Shown here one piece after another: positions 42,617-50,139 of a stretch of 64,000 bases of DNA (positions are counted from its first letter, which is position 1; every line of letters starts with the position of its first letter). Location of the stretch: contig DATGMB010000177.1 of assembly GCA_035293845.1 (NCBI GenBank), positions 1 through 64,000 on the forward strand, given 5' to 3'. Origin of the DNA: DATGMB01 sp035293845. GTDB taxonomy: Bacteria; Acidobacteriota; Terriglobia; Bryobacterales; Bryobacteraceae. The notes below the pieces were generated by a model. It saw only the letters and a list, made by a program, of their open reading frames with translations, was not told where the DNA came from and did no database searches. The position numbers and the translations under genes were made by a program.

Positions 42617-45600
42617 TTACTGTCCCGCCGCGGCGCTGGCCTGAGACTGCGGATGCGCGGCCTTGCCGGCATCCAGATGGTCCCAGTTGAGTATCGCATT
42701 GAAGGCCAGCATGTACGTGCCCTGAGACTGCCATCGCCAGAAGGGCCGGAGGGCGAACATCACGATGTGGCCCTTGCCCAGCGTGACGTCGACCGCGGCG
42801 GCCCGGCCGGCCAGGGTGTCGCCGCCGGCGAGCGTGCCGGACAGCAGCAGGTCATTGGCGTTGGAGCCGAACTGCACCACGACCCGCGGCCGTTCTTCAC
42901 TGGCCGCGGCGAATCCGCCACGGCCTCCGCCAAAGCCACCACCGCCGCCCGCGACAGCGGCACCGCGGCCGCCACGGCCACCGCGTCCGCCCGCGGCTGG
43001 AGCCGATTCGGCGCCGGCGCTCGAAAGATCGAGCGGCGCCACGTGAATCGGCACGGCGTTGGGAGTGATGTTCTGAGTAACATCCGTTGTGCCGCCGCGG
43101 CCCCCGCCGAAGCCGCCGCCAAATCCTCCGAATCCACCGGCGCCGGCACCGCCCGCTGCGTTCAGCACGGGATCCTGGTTGAAGTAAACGGGCAGGTCCT
43201 TGGGTTCGTAGCCGTAGGCGATGGGGCTTTTGGCGTCCGCGATCGTGGCGCGGAGGATCGAGCCGCGCGCAAATAACGATGCCGGGTGCTCCACGGTCAC
43301 GCCGCTATTGAGCACGTATTCCGCCATCAGAGACGCGGTAGAGCCTTCGGTGATCAGCGTGCCGCCCTCCTCGACGAATCTGCCGAGCTCCTGGAGCCCC
43401 TCGAATCCCATGCCGCCGCGAATATCGTCGCTCGAATCGTTCACGCCGAGGCTGGGGAACTCGTCGGTCCTCTTATAAGGCAGCGGCGTGCTGCCGGTTT
43501 TGGGGATGCCGTTGATCATGGAGGCCGCAGTGCCGCCGACGTGGGGGAAGATGATCACGTCATATTTGGCTCGCAGGTTGCCCTCGGCGAGTTTCTGATC
43601 GGCGAAGTAAGTATACGGGACGCCGTAGTAATCGAGCGCGGCGCGGACCCAGCCTTCATCCTGCGTGCGGGACCAGGAATGGACGTAGCCGATGCGCGGC
43701 ACGCGAATCTCGTGCGTCTTGACCGCGGGGGCTGAATCGACGGCCCAGGCCGAGAGGCCGAGATCGCGGATCTGCGGTTCGAGCTTCCCGCGGTCCGCAT
43801 TGGGGAGGATGAAGGCGCCGGCGCGGAGTTTGTGGCCATTGAGGTCGAAATCGTCCTCGGCAACCAGAATGCGGGCATCGCGGTTCTGATAGCGGAACCG
43901 GACGAGGCTGTTATCGGCGGTGTTGCCGACGACGATGGTTCCGCCCGAGCCTTCGATGCCGCCGGGCGCCCTGACATCCGCCGTGAGCATCGTCATGGGC
44001 TGGTCGAGCACGGCCTTTTCGGTGAGCGGCGTGACTTTGACATCGCGCATGTAGGGCATGGTCCAGCCGGTGTCGTCATACGGGCGCGGATTGGCCGGCG
44101 GATAATTCTGCACGCTGAAATACATGTCGACCAGGGTGCGGTAGGGCTGATCGGCGCGGATGATGTAATCGCCCGCGGCGACGTTCGCCTTGCCGGCCTG
44201 GAACGCGGCGGAGGCCCGATGGACTTCGACGCCCTGGCGGCGCAGGTCGTTGATCATGTCCGCTGCGTTGGCCTTGCGGTACTGCGCGGCGGGAATGAGC
44301 CAGGCATAAGTGGGTCCGTTCCTGCCCTTATCGACGGAGCGCTTGTTCTTGAGCCAGTAATTTTCGAGATAGAGCTCGCGCTCTTGCGCGACTTTGTGGA
44401 GGGCGAGCAAGAGAGCGGACTCCTGGATGTTGGTGTTATTCCGCGGACCCCATTTGATCGACGGGAGCGGCGGATTGGGGCGATACCATTCGCGGCTGGT
44501 CGTGGTGGCGGGGAGCTGCAGGTTGGGCTGGACGTCCGGGCCGTAGCTCTGCACTTCGTAGAAGCGCCCGAAGGAGTTGTGCGTGATCGCCATCCAGAAG
44601 AGGTAATTGGGCACCCAGCCGTCATAGAAGCCATAGGTGAAGACGCCGGGGACGCCGCGCTTGGCCATCTCCATCACTTCGGTTTCGGCCAGCAGCCACC
44701 ATTCATCGATCTGGATGGGGTCGAGCGAGACGTTGTACGGGCCGGTGCCGGTGGAAACGTAGAGGTAGGACTGCGCTTCGTGCAGGTCGTGGAGGATGGT
44801 GGGGTGCCATTCGAGGATGCCCTGCATGAAATTCTGGGTGATCTTGAGATACTGGCCCATGCCGTCGCGGTTGTTATCGTGCTGGACGTACTTACCCCAG
44901 TACATGAGCGGAAGCCGCGGGGCGCCCTGCGGCAGCTTCTTGTTGAAATAGTAGGTATCGACCTCTTTATCGCGGCCATCGACTTCGATTACCGGCGTGA
45001 TGAAGGTGATGACGTTGTTGCGGATGGCCTGAATGAAGGGCGTCTCTTCGATGATGAGGCGGTAGGCGAGTTCGATCAGCATCTCCGGCCCGCCGGTCTC
45101 GGGCGAGTGGATGCCGCTGGCCACCCAGTAGAGCGGCTTGGCGGTGTGGACGAGCTCATGCGCCTGCTGGTCGGTGATTTTGCGGGGATCGCCGAGCTTG
45201 ACGAGGTCATCTTTATATTTCTCGAGGTCGCGGATCGTGGCTTCGTCGGCGATGGCGAGGATGACCTGGTCGCGGCCCTCTTCGGTTTTGCCGATGCGCC
45301 AGAACTTCGCGCGCGGCGAGGCTTTGGCGAGGGCTTCGTAATAGCGGTAGATATCTTCGGCGCGGGTCAGTTCGCCGGGCTTGCCGGGAATGCGGCCGAG
45401 GAACTTGAGCGGGGAGGGAACGGTATCGGAGGCCGGCATGTGGTCCACCAGCTCCGTGGTGATGCGCGGATCCTGCAGGTACTCGTGGATCAGCCGGGTA
45501 TACTCCTCGTCCATTTTCTGCGGCTGCGCGGCAGAAGCTGCGGCCGGCTTTTTCTGCGCGGGGGCAGCATTCTTCTGCGCGGGCGCGGATACCGAGAGCA

Positions 45601-45640
45601 GGACGAGCGCCACGGCGGCGCAGAAAACGGCGGACTTCAT
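42617..45640 (-). CDS. large secreted M14 family zinc carboxypeptidase-like protein, second paralogue
   Basis: The 1007-residue protein has a signal peptide (about 1-22) and the same order of motifs as the protein at 34544: DEEYTRLIHEYLQDP, GKTEEGRD, first zinc motif H178-x-x-E181 in ASGIHSPETG, QHDNNRDGMG, and ILHDLHEAQSYLY with the third His. A glutamine-amidotransferase-like segment follows (YDVIIFPHVGG, GGTLITEGSTASLM). Its C-terminal part has the strongest Gly/Arg-rich insertions of the window (GGFGGFGGGFGGGRGG and GGRGGRGGRGAAVAGGGGG). GGGAGG lies 7 nt before the ATG. The two M14 paralogues are 5 kb apart and point towards each other. Confidence 0.88.
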   Translation of the reverse strand: MKSAVFCAAVALVLLSVSAPAQKNAAPAQKKPAAASAAQPQKMDEEYTRLIHEYLQDPRITTELVDHMPASDTVPSPLKFLGRIPGKPGELTRAEDIYRYYEALAKASPRAKFWRIGKTEEGRDQVILAIADEATIRDLEKYKDDLVKLGDPRKITDQQAHELVHTAKPLYWVASGIHSPETGGPEMLIELAYRLIIEETPFIQAIRNNVITFITPVIEVDGRDKEVDTYYFNKKLPQGAPRLPLMYWGKYVQHDNNRDGMGQYLKITQNFMQGILEWHPTILHDLHEAQSYLYVSTGTGPYNVSLDPIQIDEWWLLAETEVMEMAKRGVPGVFTYGFYDGWVPNYLFWMAITHNSFGRFYEVQSYGPDVQPNLQLPATTTSREWYRPNPPLPSIKWGPRNNTNIQESALLLALHKVAQERELYLENYWLKNKRSVDKGRNGPTYAWLIPAAQYRKANAADMINDLRRQGVEVHRASAAFQAGKANVAAGDYIIRADQPYRTLVDMYFSVQNYPPANPRPYDDTGWTMPYMRDVKVTPLTEKAVLDQPMTMLTADVRAPGGIEGSGGTIVVGNTADNSLVRFRYQNRDARILVAEDDFDLNGHKLRAGAFILPNADRGKLEPQIRDLGLSAWAVDSAPAVKTHEIRVPRIGYVHSWSRTQDEGWVRAALDYYGVPYTYFADQKLAEGNLRAKYDVIIFPHVGGTAASMINGIPKTGSTPLPYKRTDEFPSLGVNDSSDDIRGGMGFEGLQELGRFVEEGGTLITEGSTASLMAEYVLNSGVTVEHPASLFARGSILRATIADAKSPIAYGYEPKDLPVYFNQDPVLNAAGGAGAGGFGGFGGGFGGGRGGTTDVTQNITPNAVPIHVAPLDLSSAGAESAPAAGGRGGRGGRGAAVAGGGGGFGGGRGGFAAASEERPRVVVQFGSNANDLLLSGTLAGGDTLAGRAAAVDVTLGKGHIVMFALRPFWRWQSQGTYMLAFNAILNWDHLDAGKAAHPQSQASAAAGQ

Positions 45641-45731
45641 GTTGTTCCTCCCTGGGAGACTTCCAAGAGTGATAGCGAAACGCGAGGGGCGATGTCAAGC
45701 GGCGCAGCTTCGCGAGGACCGCCGGGCCGCG

Positions 45732-46910
45732 TCAGTGATTCATCACCAGCATCCGCACCGAGCCTTCACCCGTGCCCGGCCATGGCTCCAGCGCCTTACC
45801 CACCACTGCGCCGAAGGCCCGCGCGCGGTCGCTCGCCCGCATGGCGACTCCGGGTGTGCTCGAGGCAACCAGCAGATCGCCGGGAACGATCGCGCCGCCT
45901 TCCGCCGAGACGCGCACGAAGACCTGCCCGGCCATGGCGACGGTGGGAGCGCCCTGCCCGCCGCTTCCGCCGATGGTGACTCCGGGCGCGAGGCCGCCCG
46001 CGCCGGAGAGCACCCCGACGACTTTCGGATCGTACGGCCCGTCAGACAGCACGATGCCGCGCCCATCGGCAGAGGCCGAAACTACCGATCCGGGCACGAG
46101 GCCGGTGGCATCGGCGGCGTCGAAGACTTCGGCATAATCGTTGCCCTTGGTCCAGAAATAGCCCAGCTTATCGTCGCCGCTCGATCCGATCTCCGCCAGC
46201 CGGTTGCCGTCGGCATCATAGAACCAGGCGGAACCGCCGCCGCTGCCTCCCGTGCCGAAAGCCGCGGTCTTTTTTCCCTGGGCTCCGTAGATGCTCAACA
46301 TGCCGCCCTTTCCAGGATCCCCCATTCCGAGAAGTGCGAGCGACTGGCCATGGAGATCGCTGAGCTCGAGCAGGCCCTGCCCCGTCGTGCTGCTGCCGAT
46401 GAAGGCGACGTTCTTGTAATCGGTGTTGTAGATCCACAGCGCGCCCGGTCCCTGATTGCCGGCGCCGATCGCCACGACTTCATCCTTGGCATTCCCTCCG
46501 TAGAACCGCGCGATGCCGCCTCCGTCATTCTGCTCGATTCTGGTCCGCACTTTTCCCTTGTCGCTGAGGGTCAGGATTCCATGGCCGGAGCCACCGAGCG
46601 CGGAAACCGCCACGTTCTGCCGGTCATCGTAAATCCACAGGCCGCCGCCGTTGTATTCCCCGATATCGACCACCGTCGACCCGCCGGCATTCTTGAACTT
46701 GGCCAGACCGTTCACGAATTCGATGTTCCGGATCGAGGGGAAGGACGGCTGAGCGGCGCCGGGCTGCTGGTGTTTGAGGTTCTCGACATCCGTTTTGAGG
46801 TCGCCGACCACTTCGACGATGCTCTTGGCCTGCGGTCCACCGGGTTGCGCCAACGCCGCAACCGGCAAGGCCAGGGTTATCGCGAGAAATCCGCATGCTT
46901 TCGTCGACAT
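45732..46910 (-). CDS. secreted repeat protein with DYAE (peptidase G2-like) C-terminal domain
   Basis: The 392-residue protein has a signal peptide (about 1-21), a short coiled-coil-like segment (SIVEVVGDLKTDVENLKHQ) and about six degenerate repeats of 22-24 residues (GGGLWIYDDRQNVAVSALGG, GALWIYNTDYKNVAFIGSS, GGMLSIYGAQGKKTAAFGTG, GSAWFYDADGNRLAEIGSS). After these comes TKGNDYAEVFDAADATGLVPGSVVSASADG ... VVGVLSGAGGL, which resembles the tail-spike peptidase G2/auto-processing domain with its D-Y-A-E motif. The layout suggests a trimeric beta-structured surface fibre, by inference. It is the last gene of a four-gene operon; AGGAG precedes the ATG by 8 nt. Confidence 0.68.
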   Translation of the reverse strand: MSTKACGFLAITLALPVAALAQPGGPQAKSIVEVVGDLKTDVENLKHQQPGAAQPSFPSIRNIEFVNGLAKFKNAGGSTVVDIGEYNGGGLWIYDDRQNVAVSALGGSGHGILTLSDKGKVRTRIEQNDGGGIARFYGGNAKDEVVAIGAGNQGPGALWIYNTDYKNVAFIGSSTTGQGLLELSDLHGQSLALLGMGDPGKGGMLSIYGAQGKKTAAFGTGGSGGGSAWFYDADGNRLAEIGSSGDDKLGYFWTKGNDYAEVFDAADATGLVPGSVVSASADGRGIVLSDGPYDPKVVGVLSGAGGLAPGVTIGGSGGQGAPTVAMAGQVFVRVSAEGGAIVPGDLLVASSTPGVAMRASDRARAFGAVVGKALEPWPGTGEGSVRMLVMNH

Positions 46911-46924
46911 CGTGCGTCTCCTGT

Positions 46925-47767
46925 TTAGCGGCACAAACCGACGTTGTGCCAGGTCAGCAAGGCTCCTGCCTTGGTTGCTTGAATCAGGCAGCCGCTCCGC
47001 AGATCGGAATCGAAGCGGGCCGGCAGATCCGGGGTCTCCACCTGGCCGCAATACGTCACCATTTCGGTGCGCAGGGCCCCGGGGCCGACGTCCCGAACCA
47101 GGTACAGCCCGCGCGAAAGGGCGGGGAAACATTCGCCGCAAGCCTGATACAGCGGCTTGCCATCCTTGCGCCGGCCGCGGTTATAACCTTCCAATGCGTC
47201 CATGCGCCGGTGGCAGCGGCCGTAGTAGTTCTCCGTATCCCGCTCGGAGGTGGCGATGTAATCGGCTCCGGCCATCACGGCGTCCACCGAAGCGCCGAGC
47301 CGCTCGAGCGCCCACCCCGCCCAGTTATCCGCCTGCGCTTCCTTCTGTCTTCGCGGAAGATTGTAGGCCGGGCTGCCCTGCAGCAGGTGCTGGAGGACGT
47401 GGTGGGCGGTCTCGTGCGCCAGAACGAAGACGGCATTCCAATCCTGCTCGCGCGAGGAAGGCGAGACTCCAATGAAAGCGGGATCGTAGAAGATGCAATT
47501 GCATGCCGGCTGCGTGCAGACTTTGGCGCTGGCGTTATTCTGGACCGGGCCGGCGCCGGGGATCGGAATCAGACGATAGCTCGACAAGGTGAGCCCCACC
47601 TCCTGCAGCACCTGGGTGAGGATCGAGAGCGGCGTCGCCGGGTCGCGCGCCGTCAGCATCGAATCGTCCGGGACCTTGTCGCAGAGGTCCTGTTGCGCGC
47701 CGAGGCACGCCGGGAGGGCGAGCAGGAGCAGCACGGGCGGGATTTTACGGCTGAGTGAGAAACACAC
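46925..47767 (-). CDS. secreted HExxH zinc metalloprotease-like protein
   Basis: The 280-residue protein has a lipoprotein-like or Sec signal (about 1-23, ALPACLGAQ). It contains the zinc motif HETAHH in VFVLAHETAHHVLQHLL followed about 25 residues later by KEAQADNWAGWAL, which matches the Glu ligand of M48-type gluzincins. It has about 14 Cys, implying disulfides outside the cytoplasm. It begins within the 3' end of the gene at 47745 (23-base overlap), pointing to translational coupling. It is probably a periplasmic or surface protease acting on a partner encoded in this operon, which is inference. Confidence 0.75.
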   Translation of the reverse strand: MCFSLSRKIPPVLLLLALPACLGAQQDLCDKVPDDSMLTARDPATPLSILTQVLQEVGLTLSSYRLIPIPGAGPVQNNASAKVCTQPACNCIFYDPAFIGVSPSSREQDWNAVFVLAHETAHHVLQHLLQGSPAYNLPRRQKEAQADNWAGWALERLGASVDAVMAGADYIATSERDTENYYGRCHRRMDALEGYNRGRRKDGKPLYQACGECFPALSRGLYLVRDVGPGALRTEMVTYCGQVETPDLPARFDSDLRSGCLIQATKAGALLTWHNVGLCR

Positions 47768-48173
47768 GCCACACCTCGTCGCGCGTAAAGCTCTTGTTTC
47801 CGCACTTGACCGAACCGCCGTCGATCAGGACGCCGGGACAGGTCTTATTCTGGCCGCTGCCGCGAAAGACCAGCCGGTCAGCGAAGACGCTCGGCACGGG
47901 CGCCGGAGCGGAATTGCCCTCGTGCGCCCCCAGCTCCGGCGGAGGCCCCTGGTTGACGGTTTTGGTGTTGAATTCGATGCTCACGACTTCGGCGCGCGGG
48001 ATCGGCGCGTCGGCGTCTTTGCCGTCTTTGCCGCGCCACCGGAAGGTCACCGTGGCCTTGTCGATCGAAACCAGTTTGCCGTTATAGGACTGGTTGTTGC
48101 GAAGCGAGATCGTATCGGGCCAGGCGGCTGAAACGAGCAGGAGGACGATCAGGCAGGCGCGGGCAATCGTCAT
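47745..48173 (-). CDS. small secreted protein with Sm-like N-terminal segment
   Basis: The 142-residue protein has a signal peptide (about 1-19, ending AAWP) followed by DTISLRNNQSYNGKLVSIDKATVTFRWRGKDGKD ... IPRAEVVSIEFNTK. This short five-strand-like segment resembles that in the protein at 1472. The remainder has two Cys (KTCPGVLIDGGSVKCGNKSF), possibly a disulfide, and ends FTRDEVWRVFLTQP. It overlaps the membrane-protein gene by four bases (ATGA) at its start and the protease gene by 23 bases at its end. Function unknown. Confidence 0.68.
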   Translation of the reverse strand: MTIARACLIVLLLVSAAWPDTISLRNNQSYNGKLVSIDKATVTFRWRGKDGKDADAPIPRAEVVSIEFNTKTVNQGPPPELGAHEGNSAPAPVPSVFADRLVFRGSGQNKTCPGVLIDGGSVKCGNKSFTRDEVWRVFLTQP

Positions 48174-48826
48174 TGGACTCCTCGCTGGTATTGCACGAAC
48201 TGCACCTTTTCATCGGGCAGTGAGTACACGTCGAGATTGGCCGGCACATCGGCGGATGGCGCCAGCGCGCCCGAAGCGTGATGAAACGGCTTGAAAAAAT
48301 AGTAGGAGCCGTTGGCATGAAACAGCAGCCGGCAATCGACGGAAGGGGTTGCGGTGCTGACGCAGGGCGGATAGGCATCCGGTTGCGCCGCGGCGGCAAA
48401 GAAGCCAACCCAGGGGAGCCGTCTGCCGGTATCCCAAAAATCTTCCTGAGCGGCGCTGGCGCCCAGCGACGCGCCACGAAGGTAGAGAAACACGCTGGCC
48501 GCCAGGACGCACACCAGAATTCCGAGCGCGCGCATACGGCCGAGCCGGGCCGGCAAAAAGCTGACCAGCATCGCAGCCGCGATGCAGATCAGCAAGGGGG
48601 CGGCCGAGTGGTAGGCGACGTTCACCGCGAACAGGGAGGAAAGGGATGCGGGGATATCCAACTCCGCCGGCTGCACGCCGAATGAGGAATAATATGCCGC
48701 GAGATAAGACCAGCCGGCCAGGGAAGCGAAAAACCCGAACAGCGCAGCCGCTTCCGCAACGGCCTTCAACAGAACCCAGAAGTCCTGTTCGGGGGCCGGG
48801 GCGCGGGCTGGAGCGGGCGCTGCCAT
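48170..48826 (-). CDS. membrane protein of unknown function with FGVQPAELDI motif
   Basis: The 218-residue protein has three to four hydrophobic segments (about residues 17-45, 66-95 and 98-118) and a C-terminal domain outside the membrane with a Cys pair (PPCVSTATPSVDCRLLF). The segment YLAAYYSSFGVQPAELDIPASLSSLF after the first transmembrane helix is found in a broad family of bacterial membrane proteins of unknown function. GGAGGA precedes the ATG. It is the first gene of the four-gene operon 48826-45732. Confidence 0.7.
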   Translation of the reverse strand: MAAPAPARAPAPEQDFWVLLKAVAEAAALFGFFASLAGWSYLAAYYSSFGVQPAELDIPASLSSLFAVNVAYHSAAPLLICIAAAMLVSFLPARLGRMRALGILVCVLAASVFLYLRGASLGASAAQEDFWDTGRRLPWVGFFAAAAQPDAYPPCVSTATPSVDCRLLFHANGSYYFFKPFHHASGALAPSADVPANLDVYSLPDEKVQFVQYQRGVQ

Positions 48827-48931
48827 TCGATTCCTCCGACGGCGGTCTCGGAATTCTATCGGTTCGCCGGTGCGTAAGTCAACCAGAGAGAGCGCGCTAC
48901 GGCTCTCGGGCGTTGACGGCGATGGTGGCTC

Positions 48932-49225
48932 TCAGTAGCTCAGGGTGCCGGTGCGCGGGGATTCTTCGGGGTTGGGGAGGTAGAGCGTCTTGCAGTGCTC
49001 GCAGCGGTAGATTTCGGCTTCGGGTCCGAATTTCTGTTTCACTTCATCGCCGAAGAAATACCAGCGCTTGAGGTGGCCCGCGCAGAGCTTGCCCTTCTCG
49101 TCATGCTCGTTGCAGGCGCGCATCCGGGGAATGCGGCGCTTGACCTTGGTGCCGTCGCTGAGCGTGGCGACGAGCTCGGCGACCGGAACCGGTTTATCGG
49201 AGGCGGCGTATTTCGGGTTCGCCAT
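48932..49225 (-). CDS. small zinc-ribbon-like protein
   Basis: The 97-residue protein contains MRACNEHDEKGKLCAGHLKRWYFF and IYRCEHCKTLYLPNPEE, giving a C-x2-H-x5-C-x2-H group and a C-x2-C pair suitable for zinc binding. It is acidic/basic balanced with no signal peptide. No family name is recognised. A TGA-TATACT box ends 10 nt before the ATG and no Shine-Dalgarno sequence is seen, so it is probably transcribed alone with an almost leaderless mRNA. Confidence 0.7.
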   Translation of the reverse strand: MANPKYAASDKPVPVAELVATLSDGTKVKRRIPRMRACNEHDEKGKLCAGHLKRWYFFGDEVKQKFGPEAEIYRCEHCKTLYLPNPEESPRTGTLSY

Positions 49226-49235
49226 AAGAATGTCG

Positions 49236-49244
49236 AGTATATCA
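49236..49244 (-). promoter_or_regulatory. extended -10 box of the zinc-ribbon gene
   Basis: TGA-TATACT on the minus strand lies 10 nt before the ATG at 49225; the leader would be about 3 nt. Confidence 0.5.
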
Positions 49245-49278
49245 GGACGCCGCGGACCCCGCTGCCGCGCGGCCCAGA

Positions 49279-49306
49279 GAAAAAACGGGCCGGCTGACGC
49301 CGGCCC
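49279..49306 (-). terminator. rho-independent terminator of the SYLF gene
   Basis: On the minus strand GGGCCGGC-GTCA-GCCGGCCC forms an 8-bp stem with a four-base loop, followed by G and six T. It lies 36 nt after the stop codon of the SYLF gene at 49342. Confidence 0.85.
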
Positions 49307-49341
49307 AGTGAGCGATCCAACGTGGTGAGGGCGAGGGAAAG

Positions 49342-50046
49342 TTATTTGGCCATGCGGTCCGCGGCAGAGGAAGAGGAGCGGCTGGAGTAGCGGTCGAGCG
49401 CGGCAATCAGCGGACGGGTTTCGGGTGTCGGCGCCACATGGTTCATCACGATCTGGCGCATGGTGTACGGCTGGCCGTAAATCGCCGTGTTTTCCTTGTC
49501 TGCGGGGCGGATGGTGGCTCCCTTGAGGGCGATGCCGGCGAAAGCGCCGCGGGCGCGGGACCAGGTGAGGATTTCGGCGTGCATCGCGGCATCGGTCTGG
49601 GCATTGGCCTCGCGGCCGACCGGACCGGCAGCGACGGACGCGTCGGCGCCCAGCGTCACCTTATCGTTCATCAGCTTGCGCATGCCCTCGCGATTCATCA
49701 CGAGCATAACGATGTCCGCCTCTTCACCGCCGATCTGAAAACCGACGCTGCCGCCTTCGAGGCGCACCGCGGCGGGAGCGGCCCAGCCGACGCCATCGGG
49801 CTTGCGGCACGCCGCGAACCCGTGGCCGTATTCACCGCCGACCACGAAGGCGGCCTTTTTCATCTTGGGAACGACAATGACACACTCCGCGCGATTCAGT
49901 AAGTCCTGAGGGATACTGCGGTCCGGCGAAGCCATTACTTCATCGATCACGGTCGCGGCCCGGTTGAGACGCTCCCCCGGCGTAGTTTCCGCTGCGAACG
50001 CTCCAGACATTAGAAATGACGCAGCTACGATGGCGATCGCTTTCAT
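49342..50046 (-). CDS. secreted SYLF/Ysc84 lipid-binding domain protein
   Basis: The 234-residue protein has a signal peptide (about 1-18) and a complete SYLF domain: IPQDLLNRAECVIVVPKMKKAAFVVGGEYGHGFAACRKPDGVGWAAPAAVRLEGGSVGFQIGGEEADIVMLVMNREGMRKLMNDKVTLGADASVAAGPVGREANAQTDAAMHAEILTWSRARGAFAGIALKGATIRPADKENTAIYG. Bacterial members are periplasmic or outer-membrane-associated lipid-binding proteins. A perfect AGGAGG precedes the ATG and a terminator follows the gene, so it is a single-gene transcript. Confidence 0.92.
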   Translation of the reverse strand: MKAIAIVAASFLMSGAFAAETTPGERLNRAATVIDEVMASPDRSIPQDLLNRAECVIVVPKMKKAAFVVGGEYGHGFAACRKPDGVGWAAPAAVRLEGGSVGFQIGGEEADIVMLVMNREGMRKLMNDKVTLGADASVAAGPVGREANAQTDAAMHAEILTWSRARGAFAGIALKGATIRPADKENTAIYGQPYTMRQIVMNHVAPTPETRPLIAALDRYSSRSSSSAADRMAK

Positions 50047-50064
50047 AACGAACCTCCTGCGGCC

Positions 50065-50070
50065 ATTATC
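50065..50070 (-). promoter_or_regulatory. -10 box of the SYLF gene
   Basis: GATAAT (5 of 6 consensus) on the minus strand lies 18 nt before the ATG at 50046, leaving room for the AGGAGG ribosome site in a short leader. No clear -35 is seen. Confidence 0.4.
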
Positions 50071-50139
50071 GCCCGGATAACAGGTTATAAGTTGTGAAAA
50101 CCTGAACCGGACGGGGTGGGCGGTGGGCTCAGCGCCACA

